Shown here piece by piece: positions 17,665 through 29,032 of a DNA stretch of 64,000 bases. The stretch's first letter is position 1. Each line of letters opens with the position of its first letter. This DNA is from Maea johnstoni. Taxonomy: Eukaryota; Annelida; Polychaeta; Spionida; Magelonidae. The notes beneath the pieces are model-generated. The model saw nothing but the letters and a program-made list of their open reading frames with translations, did not search any database and was not told the DNA's origin. Location of the stretch: contig OZ012700.1 in NCBI GenBank assembly GCA_963942565.1, positions 30,969,589 to 31,033,588 of the forward strand, written 5' to 3'. Both the position numbers and the translations under genes were made by a program.

Positions 17665-19447
17665 TACTCTAAACATGGGGTCATTTTGTGCAAACACAAC
17701 TGAACAGTTTTCTTTCACTAAAGAGGGATCTAATTATTTGCCAAGAGTAATTTAAATGAGAATTAATGCTGGGAAGCCCCATAAGTAGAGTGAGATGGCA
17801 ATAAGGTACCTTTATGACCAAGTTTTTGTACAAAGCCCTCACTACAGCCATGAACTGAGGTCATATTTACAATCCAAAATTGTGCAAAGGGTCTAATAAT
17901 AATCAAATGCGAGCTCATAGTGTCTACTTTATGAAGATATCTATTTTTTGCCTGCACAATCTCATATATGCCTTTCATTAAAACAAAAAAATCCAAAAAT
18001 ACAATGTTTTTGGCCATTTCTGCATATTTACCCTAAACATCGGGTCACTCAGTATAAACACATTTTTAACATGTCTTCACAAACTTCACTAGACAAGGAC
18101 CTTATGAACTGTCAAGAGTAATTTGAATGAAGAATAATGCTATGAAGCCAGAAAACTACAGTGAGATAACAATTGAGTTTTCACCAAATTGGTACATAGT
18201 CCCCACCACAGCTACTATGTATGAAGCCAAATGTTCAGTATAAAAATGTGCAAGGAGTGTAATAATACATTAAATCAAAGTTTACAATGTCTACTTTCCG
18301 AAAATATATGTTGCATGCCTAAACAACTATATATATATGCCTTCTATTAAAACTTTTAACCGTTTCTACATATGTACCCTAAATGTGAGGTCACTCAGTG
18401 CAAACAATACTTTTTATTCCACTTTTCCCACTTGACAAGGACGTTACTAATTATCAAGAGTAATTTGAATGAGGAATATTGGTAAGAAGGCCACCAAATA
18501 AGAATTTAATTGAAGAGTAATTTTTTAGGGTTTTCACTACTTCAAGAGGTTGCCATGGAAATGGTGCAATATCACCGTTTGTACAACTTTTCAGTTCCGG
18601 CATCACACAGTTTCTGAATCCTGAGATTTTTATCTTTCATTTGATGTATGATGCCTTTTATTCAAACAAAAAAGTTCCAAAAATACAATGTCTTTGGCCA
18701 TTTCTGCATATTTACCCTAAACGTGGCCAGGTCACTCAGTACCAGCACATTTTTAACAGTTAACTTCACTAACATTACTAGACAAGGACCTTATTAACTT
18801 TCAAGAGTAATCTGAATGAAGAATAATGCTATGTAGCCACTAAACTAGAGTTAGATAGTCATTGGGTGAGTTTTCACCAAATTGGTGTATAAAATCCCCA
18901 CTACAGCTACTATCTATGAAGCCAAATCGTCAGTAACAAAATGTGCCAGGAGTCTAATAATACATCAAATGAAAGCTTACAGTGTCTACTTTTTGAAAAT
19001 ATATACTGCATGCCTGAACAATTTCATATAAGCCTTTTATGAAAACTTTAAAGTCCAAAAATACTAATTTTTTACCCGTTTCTACATATGTACCCTAAAT
19101 GTGAGGTCACTCAGTACAAACACTACTTAGACATTTTCTTTGACTTTTTTTCACTAGACAAGGACCTTATTAATTATCAGGAGTAATTTGAATGAGAAAT
19201 ATTGGTAAGAAGATCACCAAATAAGGATTTAATTGAAGAGTAATTTGTCAGTGTTTTCACTACTTCAAAAAGGTTGCCATGGAAACGGTGCGATATCTCT
19301 GCTTGTACAACTTTTTGGTTCCGGCATCACGCAGTTCCTGAATCCTGAGATTCTTAGCTTTCATTTGATTTATGATGCTGCTTAGTCTACCGCCGGTTGG
19401 GGTTACTCCTAAAATAAGCCACTTTTTGGGCCTGTGCTGCTACACTA
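17665..19447. repeat. Longer right arm with internal 724 bp duplication
   Basis: TTGCCATGGAAA, with flanking CACTACTTCAA and TTCCGGCATCAC, occurs at 18,550 and again at 19,274, so the arm's terminal block plus an A-B unit pair is duplicated in tandem. The left arm has it only once (near 14,060). Confidence 0.8.
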
Positions 19448-20180
19448 ATAGAATATGGGCTGACTAATGACGCTTGGTTATGATATTTTCTACCTGCTAC
19501 CACTCAGGAGTAGGGTTAAGATGGTGTTTCTTGAATTCCTGGTTTGAACCCCATGTGCTACTTTAATGAAAAAAAAACAGAATTGCTGTAAGACATACAA
19601 AGTGATTTCAAACAGTTTACTTCCACACCTATGGAGTGTGCAACCAGTGATGCCTTGTATTTGGGCCTTGGATCCGTGCGCCGGCCATCAGTTTCGGCGC
19701 ACAGATCCCCACAACCACACTACAACAAGCCCTATTTTTGCAACTGCGGGCGCCAAATGCAAAACAGCGCGATTTCCCTCCTGAACAGCTAATATAAACA
19801 CCTATCTCACAACCTCTTGCATTGGGTTGTTTCACTGGATCCCAGGAGACAAAAGTTAGGCAACGCGGGAACTTGCTATCAGTACTTGGGACAGCAATCA
19901 TTTCCTTTGGTATTCGTGTAGGTTACATGAAAGAAAACAGTTTTTGTAGAACAGCTAGCTTCAAGTAAAATCCAATACTGAAAATCTGGATGGTTGGTGA
20001 TGTACATACTAGCATTGTTTTTTATTCAACCCTTCCTTCATAGTATCACAGGTATACATTGTATTTGCAGATGTTGAGCTATGTTCATGAATTTTCAAAT
20101 AACCTTATGATTTACTGTCCCCCAAGTTCCCCCTTTATAAGTAATCCTGACTGTGGTTTGTGATTTCTTACATAATGCGC
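19448..20180. other. No gene; contains a 14 bp-stem hairpin
   Basis: GGATCCGTGCGCCG and CGGCGCACAGATCC (19,670-19,708) form a stem with one mismatch around a short loop. No recognised coding region. Confidence 0.5.
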
Positions 20181-20664
20181 ATCAGGGAAGTGGTCTGAAC
20201 ATAGAACTGCATACTTCAAGACAGGTGGATTTACAAGTTTCAGTGGTGCTAGCCACTGTTTTTGTCTGAATTTACCAACAGGAAATAAATGAAAAATAAC
20301 TCTACCACCCTGTCTTTTTGTACAGCCAATCGCTGCTCATGATTTTATCATTTACCTGTTTGATACTCATACAAGTTTTTATGCAACTTTCTAAGAGAGT
20401 TGGTGTATAGAGCACTGCAGTTGGTGTATAGAGCCCAGAGCTAAGGGACAGCAAGTGGGCTGCCACCCATTGAGTCTCAGCTGATGGCAGTAGAAGAACA
20501 TGGCTGCTACCAGGGGCTGCTAGGGACTGGCTGAGGCTGGTGGCAAAATGCAAAATTCTCCCCTCATGGGATCACTTAGAGAAAAAGGAGGACAGCATCC
20601 TATTCTTGAAGTGTATTACTTTCATATAAGCAAATATGTATGTGAGCCTTTAGTTCCCCTTTAA
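20181..20664 (-). mobile_element. Interspersed repeat R1, copy 2 (inverted)
   Basis: Reverse complement of the repeat at 12,303-12,782, ending ...CCTTTAGTTCCCCTTTAA. The two copies bracket the foldback element but do not share its centre of symmetry. Confidence 0.75.
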
Positions 20665-20879
20665 CCGACCGCTGGGTAGGAAGAGGGGGTTCAGGGGAAA
20701 TATTCGAGTTTTCTACTATTTGTTTTCACATAAAGCAGTGCATCACAAATTTAAAGGCATAGCACAATATTCTACAAGTTGAAAGTGACATCTTAAACTT
20801 AAAATCCTTTTGAAAAATACCCCCACATTAAGGAATTTGAGGCCTAAACTTCACTGCTGTCTAGGATCCGGTGTTTGGG

Positions 20880-20887
20880 TATAAATA
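20880..20887 (+). promoter_or_regulatory. TATA box of H2A fragment
   Basis: TATAAATA lies 65 bp upstream of the H2A ATG, the usual layout of replication-dependent histone promoters. Its survival shows the copy was made at DNA level, not from mRNA. Confidence 0.6.
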
Positions 20888-20944
20888 CTGAATCACCATT
20901 AGTAAGGGCACATTTCGTTTTAAAATTCACAACTCACTATCATC

Positions 20945-21060
20945 ATGTCTGGACGTGGAAAAGGTGGAAAGGCCCGTGCCAAGGGAAAGAGCAGATCCAG
21001 CCGTGCTGGACTTCAGTTCCCCATGGGAAGAATCCATTGCCTCTCCGCCGTGGAAACTAC
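20945..21060 (+). pseudogene. Histone H2A 5' fragment
   Basis: The frame starts [20 protein letters not shown] then [11 protein letters not shown], matching the N-terminal tail and alpha-N helix of replicative H2A (canonical ..AGLQFPVGRIHRLLRKGNY). After GRIH one base is missing near 21,043: the frame becomes [10 protein letters not shown] and stops at 21,068-21,070, while the original frame continues as LRRGNY up to 21,060, where homology ends. V-to-M at the FPVGR site and R-to-C after GRIH are further changes. Only about 38 of roughly 125 codons are present, so no histone fold can form. No stem-loop 3' end nearby. Confidence 0.9.
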
Positions 21061-21070
21061 TCTCCTTTGA

Positions 21071-22480
<1,410 letters not shown>

Positions 22481-22814
22481 CTAGGTCTGAGTGTTTGGTA
22501 TCAAAATGTTGGTACGAAAGAGAAGAATCTTTTGAAGTACTAAACACATGACTAACTCTATCCCATGATGTAGGAAAGGTCATTCAAGATCAAAATGGCC
22601 GCCAAATCAAGAATCTGGGATTTCCCCATATTCTATAGTTTCTGTTTATTAACTTCTCAGTTTTTTTGAAGGTATGTATTTCTTTTCTGTAGCCACTATT
22701 TCTGAAGAAATGCATTTTAGTGGAGTTGTTGAACATTTTGGAAAGATCATTGACTAGAGTTTCAAGTCCAATTTTGAGCTTTAAGATACAAAGCAGGGTA
22801 CTTAGCCCATAGTC

Positions 22815-25800
22815 TGGCAGCTTATGTAGTTTCCGTGGGAAGTTCATGTTAATTGTTAGAGACATATTTTTTCTAGACCAATTTTGGATGAGGATTTCAA
22901 AAAAATATGTCTCCAATTTTTTTGACAATTTTTTCAAGGTCAAATGGTCAATGTAAAAGGTCAAAATCCTTAAAATGCCTTGTTTGGACCTGTAACAAGC
23001 TGCATTTGGTAGGGAACTCGATTTTTAGGGTGAAATATACTAAACAAATACATTTCCTACACAAACATTTAGTATTTTACACAGTAAAGTTTAAATCTGA
23101 GGTCAATAAGTACATTTTAAAGTAAAGGTTAAAGGTCAAATCAGTGAAAAATGCCTTGTATAGACAAGGAATGAGCTGCATTTGATAAAAGTTGGTAAGA
23201 AACCATTTTTTATGATGAGACACACTTCTTCAGTAAATTTCATTAAAGCACACTTCATATTTTCCACCTCAAAATTTTTATCTAAGGTCAATGAGTCCAT
23301 TCAAAGGTCAAGATCAACAGTCAAAATGCAGGAAAATGCCTTGCATGGACCGGACACAAGCTGCATTTGATTCAATATGGTTAGAAACCAGCTGTATAGG
23401 ATTGAATGTACACTTAATACATGCATTTCGTACACACTGCTTCAGTATTGAACTCAGTATTTTTTTTAATCTGAGGTCAATAAGTACGTGTAAAGGTCAA
23501 AGGTCTAATCTATGGAAATACCTTGTATGGACAGGAAATGAGCTGCATTTGATAAAAGTTAGTTAGAAACCAGATTTTATGATGTCAGATGCGATACACC
23601 TTTCAAGTAAATTTCATTACACTTCATATTTTCCACCTCAAAGATTATATGGAAGGTCAATGAGTTCATTCAAAGATCAAGATCCACAGTCAAAATGCAG
23701 GAAAATGTCTTGCATGGACCAGATGCAAGCTACATTTAATCTTAGAAGACCAAACACAAATGGAATGGAAACCAGCCGGTCAACCTGAACATGCTAGCCT
23801 CAACCAGTGTCAACTAATAGTCGCTAATAGGTGCTCTGGGCATCCCCAGCAGGTGGTGGAGATAAGGTTTCTCTGTAATGTAATCGATGCAAGAGCCCTG
23901 ATTGGTCCTTGTTCCCACGTGACCTCGCCCTGCTGCCTTATCTGGTAGTTCTGGCATGAGGCCAGCATGTAACTATAGGGCATATAGTAATTGGTCTCTC
24001 GTTACATATCCATTCTTTTCTTAATCCAAGATTTAATTCAATTTGGTTAGAAACCAGCTGTTTAGGATGAAATACACTTTTCCAGTAAAACTATATCCAC
24101 ACACACTTAGTATTGCCCAGAGTATTGAATCAATCGTCAAAGTCCAGGTCAAATGTGAAACAACCCTGGAAAAAGACCATTATCAATCTTTTGTAGATTT
24201 CATTTACTGAGGAGAAGACTTTAATTGTTATTTATGATAAGTTTTTATTATTTAAGAAACAAGTTCAACTTTACAATCATTCTGTTAACAGTGGTGCTTT
24301 CATAGCATTAGTAAAACCAATACCAAATGGTGGTAGGAAAGAGAGCCACATATAATGTTTTATATATAGGTCACAATCCAGCAAAAATGTCCTGTATGGG
24401 CACTTTCTTGAAGTTATTCAAATCCACCATTCAACATTACTGCACCAGTCACTGTGGTTCTGGGAACCCATGGGTATCAAACAGCACTTGAGCATTATAC
24501 GAAAGTTTTCCATGACATTAATTTCCCTTTTCCAGTAAATTTGCCTGCCCTTCCATTTTGAAAATTTTACTTGTCCCAGGCCCATGTCGAACCCTGTTAA
24601 TGACAAAGCTCCAGAAAGAAAATGGGCTGGTCTTGGTCAAAATTCCTATTCTTCAAGTTGCAGCTTTGAAAATATTGTACAAAATATTGTAAATGGGCCA
24701 CGATATTGTAGTAGAAATACTCTAGGTAAGGTCCCCATAGTGCTGTTAGAATACCAATGGGTTTCCAGAACCACAGTGACTGGTGCATAAGGTTTGTCAC
24801 GTTTGACCATGATTTTGTCTTGGATTCATTCACCACTGTTGAACGGAGGAATTGAATAACTTCAAGAAAGTGCCCATACAGGACCTTTGTGCTGGATTCT
24901 GACCTACATATCACACATTTAATGTGGCTTTTCTTACAACCATTTGGTATTGGTTATACTAGTGCTATGAAAACACCACTGTGTACAGAATGATTGTAAA
25001 GTTGAACTTGTTTCCTATATAAAAACTTTTAATGAATAACAATTAAAGTCTTTTCTTCAGTGAATGAAATCTATAAAAGATTGATAGTGGTATTTTCCCA
25101 GGGTTGTTTCACATTTGACCTGGACTATGACCTTGATTCAACACTCTGGACAAAATTAAGTGTGTGTGGATATAGTTTTACTGAAAAAGTGTATTTCATC
25201 CTAAACAACTGGTTTCTAACCATATTGAATGAAATGCAGCTTGCATCTGGTACATGCAAGACATTTTCCTGCATTTTGACTGTTGATCTTGACCTTTGAA
25301 TGAACTCATTGACCTTACATACAATCGTTGAGGTGAAAAATATGTAATGAAATTTACTTGAAAAGTGTATCGCATCTGACATCATAAAATCTGGTTTCTA
25401 ACTAACTTTTATCAAATGCAGCTCATTTCCTGTCATTACAAGGCATTTTCACTAATTTGACCTTTGATCTTGACCTTTATATGTACTTATGGATTTAAAA
25501 ATTACTGAGTAAAATACTGATGCTGTATGTATGAAATTCACATATTAAATGTATTTCATCCTAAACAGCTGGTTTCTAACCATATTGAATGAAATGCAGC
25601 TTGTATCCGGTCCATGCAAGCGATTTTCCTGCATTTTGACTGTTGATCTTGACCTATGAATGGACTCATTGACCTTAGATATAATCTTTGAGGTGGAAAA
25701 TATGAGTGTGCTTTAATGAGATTTACTGGAAAAGTGTGTCTCATCATAAAATATCGCATCTGACATCATAAAATCAGGTTTCTAACCAACTTTTATCAAA

Positions 25801-26545
25801 TGCAGCTCATTTCCTGTCCATACAAGGCATTTTCACAGATTTGATCTTTGAACTTTACATGTACTTATTGACCTCAGATTTAAAAAATACTGAGTTCAAA
25901 ACTGAAGCTGTTTGTATGAAATTCATGTATTAAGTGTACATTTCATCCTAAACAGCTGGTTGCTAACAATATTGAATCAAATGCAGCTTGTATCCGGTCC
26001 ATGCAAGGCATTTTCCTGTATTATGACTGTTGATCTTGACCTTTGAATGGACTCATTGACCTCAGATAAAATATATGTGGTGGAAAATATAAAGTGTACT
26101 TAAATGAAATATACTGGAGAAGTGTGTCTCATCATAAAATATGGTTTCTAACCAACTTTTATCAAATGCAGCGCATTTCTTGTCTATACAAGGCATTTTT
26201 CACTGATTTGACCTTTAACCTTTACTTTAAAATGTACTTATTGACCTCAGATTTAAACTTTACTGTGTAAAATACTAAATGTTTGTGTAGGAAATGTATT
26301 TGTTGAGTATATGTCACCCTAAAAATCGAGTTTCCTACCAAATGCAGCTTGTTACAGGTCCAAACAAGGCATTTTAAGGATTTTGACCTTTGACATTGAC
26401 CATTTGACCTTGAGAAAATTGTCGAAAAAATTGGAGACATATTTTTTTGAAGTCCTCATCCAAAATTGGTCTAGAAACAAATTGTCTCCAACAATTAACA
26501 TGAGTTTCCCACGGACCCCCTATTTTCCTACATAAGCTGCCTGAC
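22815..26545. mobile_element. Foldback element rich in AGGTCA half-sites
   Basis: Left arm about 22,815-24,500 and right arm about 24,738-26,545 are mutual reverse complements; for example GACATATTTTTT, CAATTTTGGATGAGGA and CAGCTTATGTAG lie at mirrored positions near the ends, and AATGGGTTTCCAGAACCACA pairs near the centre. Each arm contains three to four diverged tandem units of about 360-385 bp carrying TTTCCTGCATTTTGACTG and TTGACCT motifs (25,265; 25,628; 26,013). Predicted peptides at 22,907-23,125 (+) and 26,222-26,440 (-) are nearly identical because they are the same repeat. No transposase frame. Confidence 0.8.
23741..24030. mobile_element. 290 bp insertion in the left foldback arm
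   Basis: Absent from the right arm, which preserves the empty site (in matching orientation GCATTTCATTCAATATGG). The insertion is flanked by ATTTAAT at 23,734-23,740 and 24,031-24,037, a 7 bp target duplication. Interior is G+C-richer and includes CACGTGACC and CTGGGCATCCCCAGCAGG. Ends CTTAGAAG and (complement) CTTGGATT are only weakly related, so it may be a SINE or a transposon with very short ends. Confidence 0.75.
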
Positions 26546-26705
26546 TACCACCCAGAGACCCCAAAAAGTGCCTAAAATGGTACAAATTTGAAAACCAAAA
26601 TGACTGTATCTTAAGTTTTACAAGTCGGAAGAGAGCAGATGATGCTCCAAAATATCAGGTCTACTTTTCTCTTCAATCTGGAAGATGATGGTACTAAAAT
26701 ATTGA

Positions 26706-28700
26706 AATTAAGGGGTCGTTGAAGGTCAAATTAAGGTCAATATGTCATTTTTTCTCTAAAATATCAAAATTTTGATGAAGAGATAATGATGAAGTAATTG
26801 TGATTTGTCATTTTATAATTATCAAACCAAGTTATCACAAAATTTGACAGATAAAAACCTTACATATGGTCCAGCAATACATTTTCTACCATTTACCGGT
26901 GAAAATGAAGTGGTTGTAAGTCAATATGGAGGTGTGGTATGTGGCATTTGGCTATTCCACGCTTAAAATAAGTGTATAAGGACGGGTTGAGAGAAAGTGC
27001 TACTATGGGACCAGTGTTTAGGTCATAAAAGTTGTGATCATCAAACATTATAGGCATTGTTTGGTATCAAAATGTTTGCTGTAAGACAATCTTTCCATTT
27101 CAGGCAACAGATCTAGGGTAGGGTTTTCTGATGTGATATTAGAGGTCATTCAAGTTCAAACTTACCTTAATTTCATGATTTAAGGCATTTTGTCTTTGAA
27201 TTTTCAATTTTGGCAGCTCATTAAATTCTCCAGGAATACATATTTTATCCTGGAAATATCTTAAGGTGAGAAATATCTTTAAAAAGGATTCTGAGTCATT
27301 TTTTTGGGTCATTTCAAGACGAATTCTGGACCAATCGGGAATATTAAGGGATCAAAATGACAAAATACCTGATTACGGGTACACTCAAATATTGAAGTGA
27401 AGAAGCAGAAAGTTGGCAAAACAGATCGAGTCATATATATTTTATGGTATGTCAGCTTTCATTTTTCAATGGGGTGAATAAGCCTTTTAACTTGCGCTTT
27501 TGTGTTAGTCATGTAAGATTTTAAAGGCAGTGTGAAGTATTACTGAGAATTAAGGAAAAATCAAGGTCAAATAAAGGTCAAAACATCATTTTTTCTCTAA
27601 AATACTCAAATTTTGATGAAGATATTTTGATGAAGTAGTTATATCTTGTCATTATATAATTTCCAAACCAAGTTACCACAATAATTGACAGATAAATAAC
27701 CTCAAATACAGTCCAGCAATACATGTTCTACCATTTACCGGTGAAAATGAAGTGGTTTTTAGTAGGGATGGGGACTGTGGACCGGTTCATATGTGAAACT
27801 GACCGGAGCATTGCGGTTAACCAGTCAAAAACCGGACCTCTCTCTACACGGTTCGGTTTTCTATGCATGCGCAGGGTTCCTGGAGGCGTAATAAAACTGT
27901 CAGCACCTACCTCCTCGCTGGCCTCACAATGTCTGCCAAGTGCGACGATCAAACAGCCATTTCAAAATCTCTCAAGTCTGGTACCCTGCCCACTTTCACT
28001 ATGCTCAGAAGCCTTCTGAGATTAGAGAAAGTGGCCAGGGAGTTAGTATATAGGAACTTCCCAAAACTTTCCAGTTTAGGCAAGTTCAGCCACGCATTCC
28101 ATTGCGTAGTTTCTTATCCAAGAATTGTCATTAATATACCGTTTAGGAAACCGTGATAAATCCGAACCGTAGAAGCAAAACCGAGAACCGAACTGAACCG
28201 TAGAATTCTCAATGATCCCCATCCCTAGTTTTAAGTCAATATGGAGGTGTGAAATGTGACATTTGGCTATTCCATGCTCAAAATAAGTGTATAAGGACAG
28301 GTTGTGAGAAAGTGCTAGTATGGGACCACTGTTTAGGTCATAAAGGTTGTTAGCACCAAACATTATAGGCATTGTTTGGTATCAAAATGCTTGTTGTAAG
28401 ACAATCTTTCCATTTCATGCAACCAACCTAGGTTATGGTATTCTGATATGATATTAGAGGTCATTCAAGGTCAAATTACCCCCCATATATGAGTTAAGGC
28501 ATGTTGTCTTTGGCTTGTCTGTGTATTAGGTCATCAATTTCTCCTAGAATATATATTTCAACCTGCAAGTATTTTTAGGTGAGAACTATCTTTTAAAAGA
28601 GAAACTCATGCCTTTTTAAAGTTATTTCAAGACAAAGACTGTGCCAATCTTGAATATCTAAGGCACCAAAATAACAGAATGCCTGATCTGTGTTTGCCAT
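26706..28700. repeat. About 842 bp tandem duplication
   Basis: AATTAAGG, TTTTTTCTCTAAAATA, TTTTGATGAAGA, CCAGCAATACAT and ACCATTTACCGGTGAAAATG recur in order at 26,706-26,905 and 27,548-27,750; TCAATATGGAGGTGTG and GGTATCAAAATG recur about 1,315 bp apart because the second copy contains a 465 bp MITE. Rich in AAGGTCAA. Confidence 0.85.
27763..28227. mobile_element. hAT-type MITE, 465 bp
   Basis: Terminal inverted repeats TAGGGATGGGGA (exact complement at the other end) with an 8 bp target duplication GTTTTTAG / GTTTTAAG (27,755-27,762 and 28,228-28,235). The sister tandem copy shows the empty site GTGGTTGTAAGTCAAT near 26,911. Subterminal CGGTTC/GAACCG motifs are repeated many times on both sides, as in hAT transposase-binding regions. 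Interior frames are not recognised. Confidence 0.9.
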
Positions 28701-29032
28701 GTAAGGCCAAAGACCAAGGTCAAGTGGAGCAGTTGCATATTGCAGTTGCATTTTGGTCACATGAGTGATGCTCATTTGCTTGAAAGAAATATTCGGTAAT
28801 TATAAAATCAATTGATTAGTTAGTTTGAAATAATTCCAGATAAGAATAAATTTCTTTGTATATATTTGGAGGTCAAAGACTGAGACTTCCAAGGTTTTAC
28901 CTAAGTGCGATTTCTAATTTAAATTCAGTAGTAATATATTCAAAGGTCAAATGTGCGTATTTATGAAATTGAAGTAGATTTCCTAGTCTTCCTACTGTGG
29001 TTTATACTTGTCAATGAAATTTATTGCCAATT
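28701..29032. other. Flank of satellite array
   Basis: A+T-rich, with a few further AAGGTCAA motifs; no degraded satellite monomers are visible here. Confidence 0.6.

Larger units (their letters stand above)
13905..19447. mobile_element. 5.5 kb foldback element with tandem-repeat arms
   Basis: The left end TAGTGGAGCAGCAAAGG matches the reverse complement of the right end, TAGTGTAGCAGCACAGG. Arms hold tandem units of about 340-375 bp marked by CCCTAAA.GTG.GGTCACTCAGT: three units on the left (14,232; 14,607; 14,955) and five on the right (19,090; 18,714; 18,377; 18,030; 17,665). Terminal blocks share CCCCAACCGGCGGTAGACTA and CATCAAATGAAAGCT. There is no transposase frame in the core. Apparent proteins in the arms (for example FFVLMKGIYEIVQA on both sides) are the same repeat read twice. 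A 3-bp ATA may be the target duplication, uncertain. Confidence 0.8.

Noticed and set aside
22907-23125. Conserved protein shared with 26,222-26,440
   Set aside because: Mirror copies of the foldback arm; no codon-level constraint could be shown.
27723-28156. Coding frames in the TAGGGATGGGGA element
   Set aside because: Interior of a 465 bp MITE; no transposase motif.
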